From NCBI RefSeq assembly GCF_045679555.1, contig NC_092122.1, positions 10,403,543 through 10,467,542 on the forward strand: a DNA stretch of 64,000 bases. Reading direction: 5' to 3'. Position 1 is the first letter of the stretch; the number at the start of each line of letters is the position of its first letter. Under the pieces are notes generated by a model that searched no databases, had not been told where the DNA came from, and saw only the letters and a program-made list of their open reading frames with translations. Origin of the DNA: Salvelinus alpinus (lineage: Eukaryota > Chordata > Actinopteri > Salmoniformes > Salmonidae). Positions 63,106 to 64,000 of this stretch are shown piece by piece. The translations under genes and the position numbers were made by a program.

Positions 63106-63203
63106 AAAGTAATGTAGCTAAGTAATGTCATTTAATTTCCTCTCATGTGTCATTGTCTTGTCCCCGTTCAGGGAAGTTAGTTTTAATGTGTTGTCTCACT
63201 TGC

Positions 63204-63366
<163 letters not shown>

Positions 63367-63770
63367 TTACTAAAAATATGTTTTCTCCTTGTCATTATGG
63401 GGTGAACTGTAACCGTATCTGCTAAGCCAGCACTCCACAAATAGATCCCCAATGCTGCACTGACTAACTGATGCCAATCACTGCCTTATCCATTCATCTT
63501 CTGTATGGGAAACTAGTGTTGCAGTGCTAAGTCATTTCATTTCTGCTCATACGTCATGTCCCCGTTCAGGGGAAATTCGTTTAAATTTTTTATTTCACTT
63601 GCTATCTCTCTCTCTCGTCATGACTCAGCTCTCTGTCCTCACCAAGGTGATTAGCTCTTCCTCATCAACAGATCATGTGATCATGTTTTCTTATGTCTGA
63701 TAAGACGGACACAGTAATCCTGTCAGTCTAATCTGACCCCTTTGATCTACCCAGCATAATCACACACACA

Positions 63771-64000
63771 CAGTTGAAGTCGGAAGTTTACATACACCTT
63801 AGCCAAATACATTTAAACTCAGTTTTTCACAATTCCTGACATTTAATCCTAGTAAAAATTCCCTGTTTTAGGTCAGTTAGGATCAACACTTTGTTTTAAG
63901 AATGTTAATAATCAGAATAATAGTGGAGAGAATTATTTATTTCAGCTTTTATTTCTTTCATCACATTCCCAGTGGGTCAGAAGTTTACATACACTCCATT
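63771..64000 (+). mobile_element. Left inverted repeat of a Sleeping Beauty-like Tc1 element, cut by window end
   Basis: Begins cagttgaagtcggaagttta and carries a second direct-repeat copy, cagtgggtcagaagtttaca, about 200 bp inside. This is the IR/DR layout of salmonid Tc1 elements from which Sleeping Beauty was reconstructed. The transposase would lie beyond 64000. The left flank is a CA run, so the TA duplication is not obvious. Confidence 0.88.

Overview
This is vertebrate nuclear DNA, almost certainly from a salmonid fish (salmon, trout or relative). It holds spliced genes with GT/AG introns. It is also saturated with Tc1/mariner elements of the kinds typical of salmonids, including a Sleeping Beauty-like inverted repeat at the right edge. 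Other repeats are tRNA-derived SINEs, hAT elements and palindromic MITEs, plus long CT, CA and minisatellite tracts. No bacterial, plasmid, phage or CRISPR feature is present. Species and whole-genome-duplication copy cannot be told from sequence alone.

Four host genes can be reconstructed exon by exon. (1) The 3' end of a FBH1/FBXO18-like DNA helicase gene (+, to 2704). (2) An interleukin-15 receptor alpha gene, il15ra (-, 37977 down to 8960). It has six small exons, one of which codes a sushi domain, and no exon is longer than 192 nt. (3) rbm17/SPF45 splicing factor (+, 41328-47232), complete. (4) pfkfb3, 6-phosphofructo-2-kinase/fructose-2,6-bisphosphatase 3 (+, 49603-57134), complete and about 522 aa. 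The order and orientation FBH1(+) IL15RA(-) RBM17(+) PFKFB3(+) is that of human chromosome 10p15.1. No separate IL2RA is seen between il15ra and rbm17.

Layout. 1-3 kb: FBH1 end with a nearly intact Tc1 in its last intron. 3-8.7 kb: four degraded Tc1 copies or relics. 9-16 kb: il15ra exons 2-6, with a hAT element, a Tc1-in-Tc1 composite and two SINEs in the introns. 16.5-34.5 kb: il15ra intron 1, occupied by one hAT transposon that has been hit repeatedly. Its insertions are a solo LTR, a 5'-truncated LINE, a second LINE split by a Ty3/Gypsy chromodomain retrotransposon that is itself split by a Tc1, a three-LTR/two-body tandem retroelement, and a small hAT. 35.7-37.3 kb: Tc1 derivatives. 37.9 kb: il15ra exon 1, with an interferon-response-like motif just upstream. 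39-40.3 kb: LINE remnant with a nested SINE. 41-47.5 kb: rbm17, with a roughly 1 kb TGACGTA minisatellite in its last intron. 49.6-58.9 kb: pfkfb3 and its 3'UTR. 59-64 kb: MITEs, an antisense Tc1, a 156-bp TC tract and the start of a Sleeping Beauty-like element.

The host genes do not form an operon. They are unrelated neighbours held together by old synteny: DNA repair helicase, cytokine receptor, splicing factor and glycolytic regulator. The most rewarding items are the il15ra gene hidden among repeats, the pfkfb3 C-terminal switch exon, the loss of the KEN degron in pfkfb3, the nested transposon stack and the tandem LTR element.
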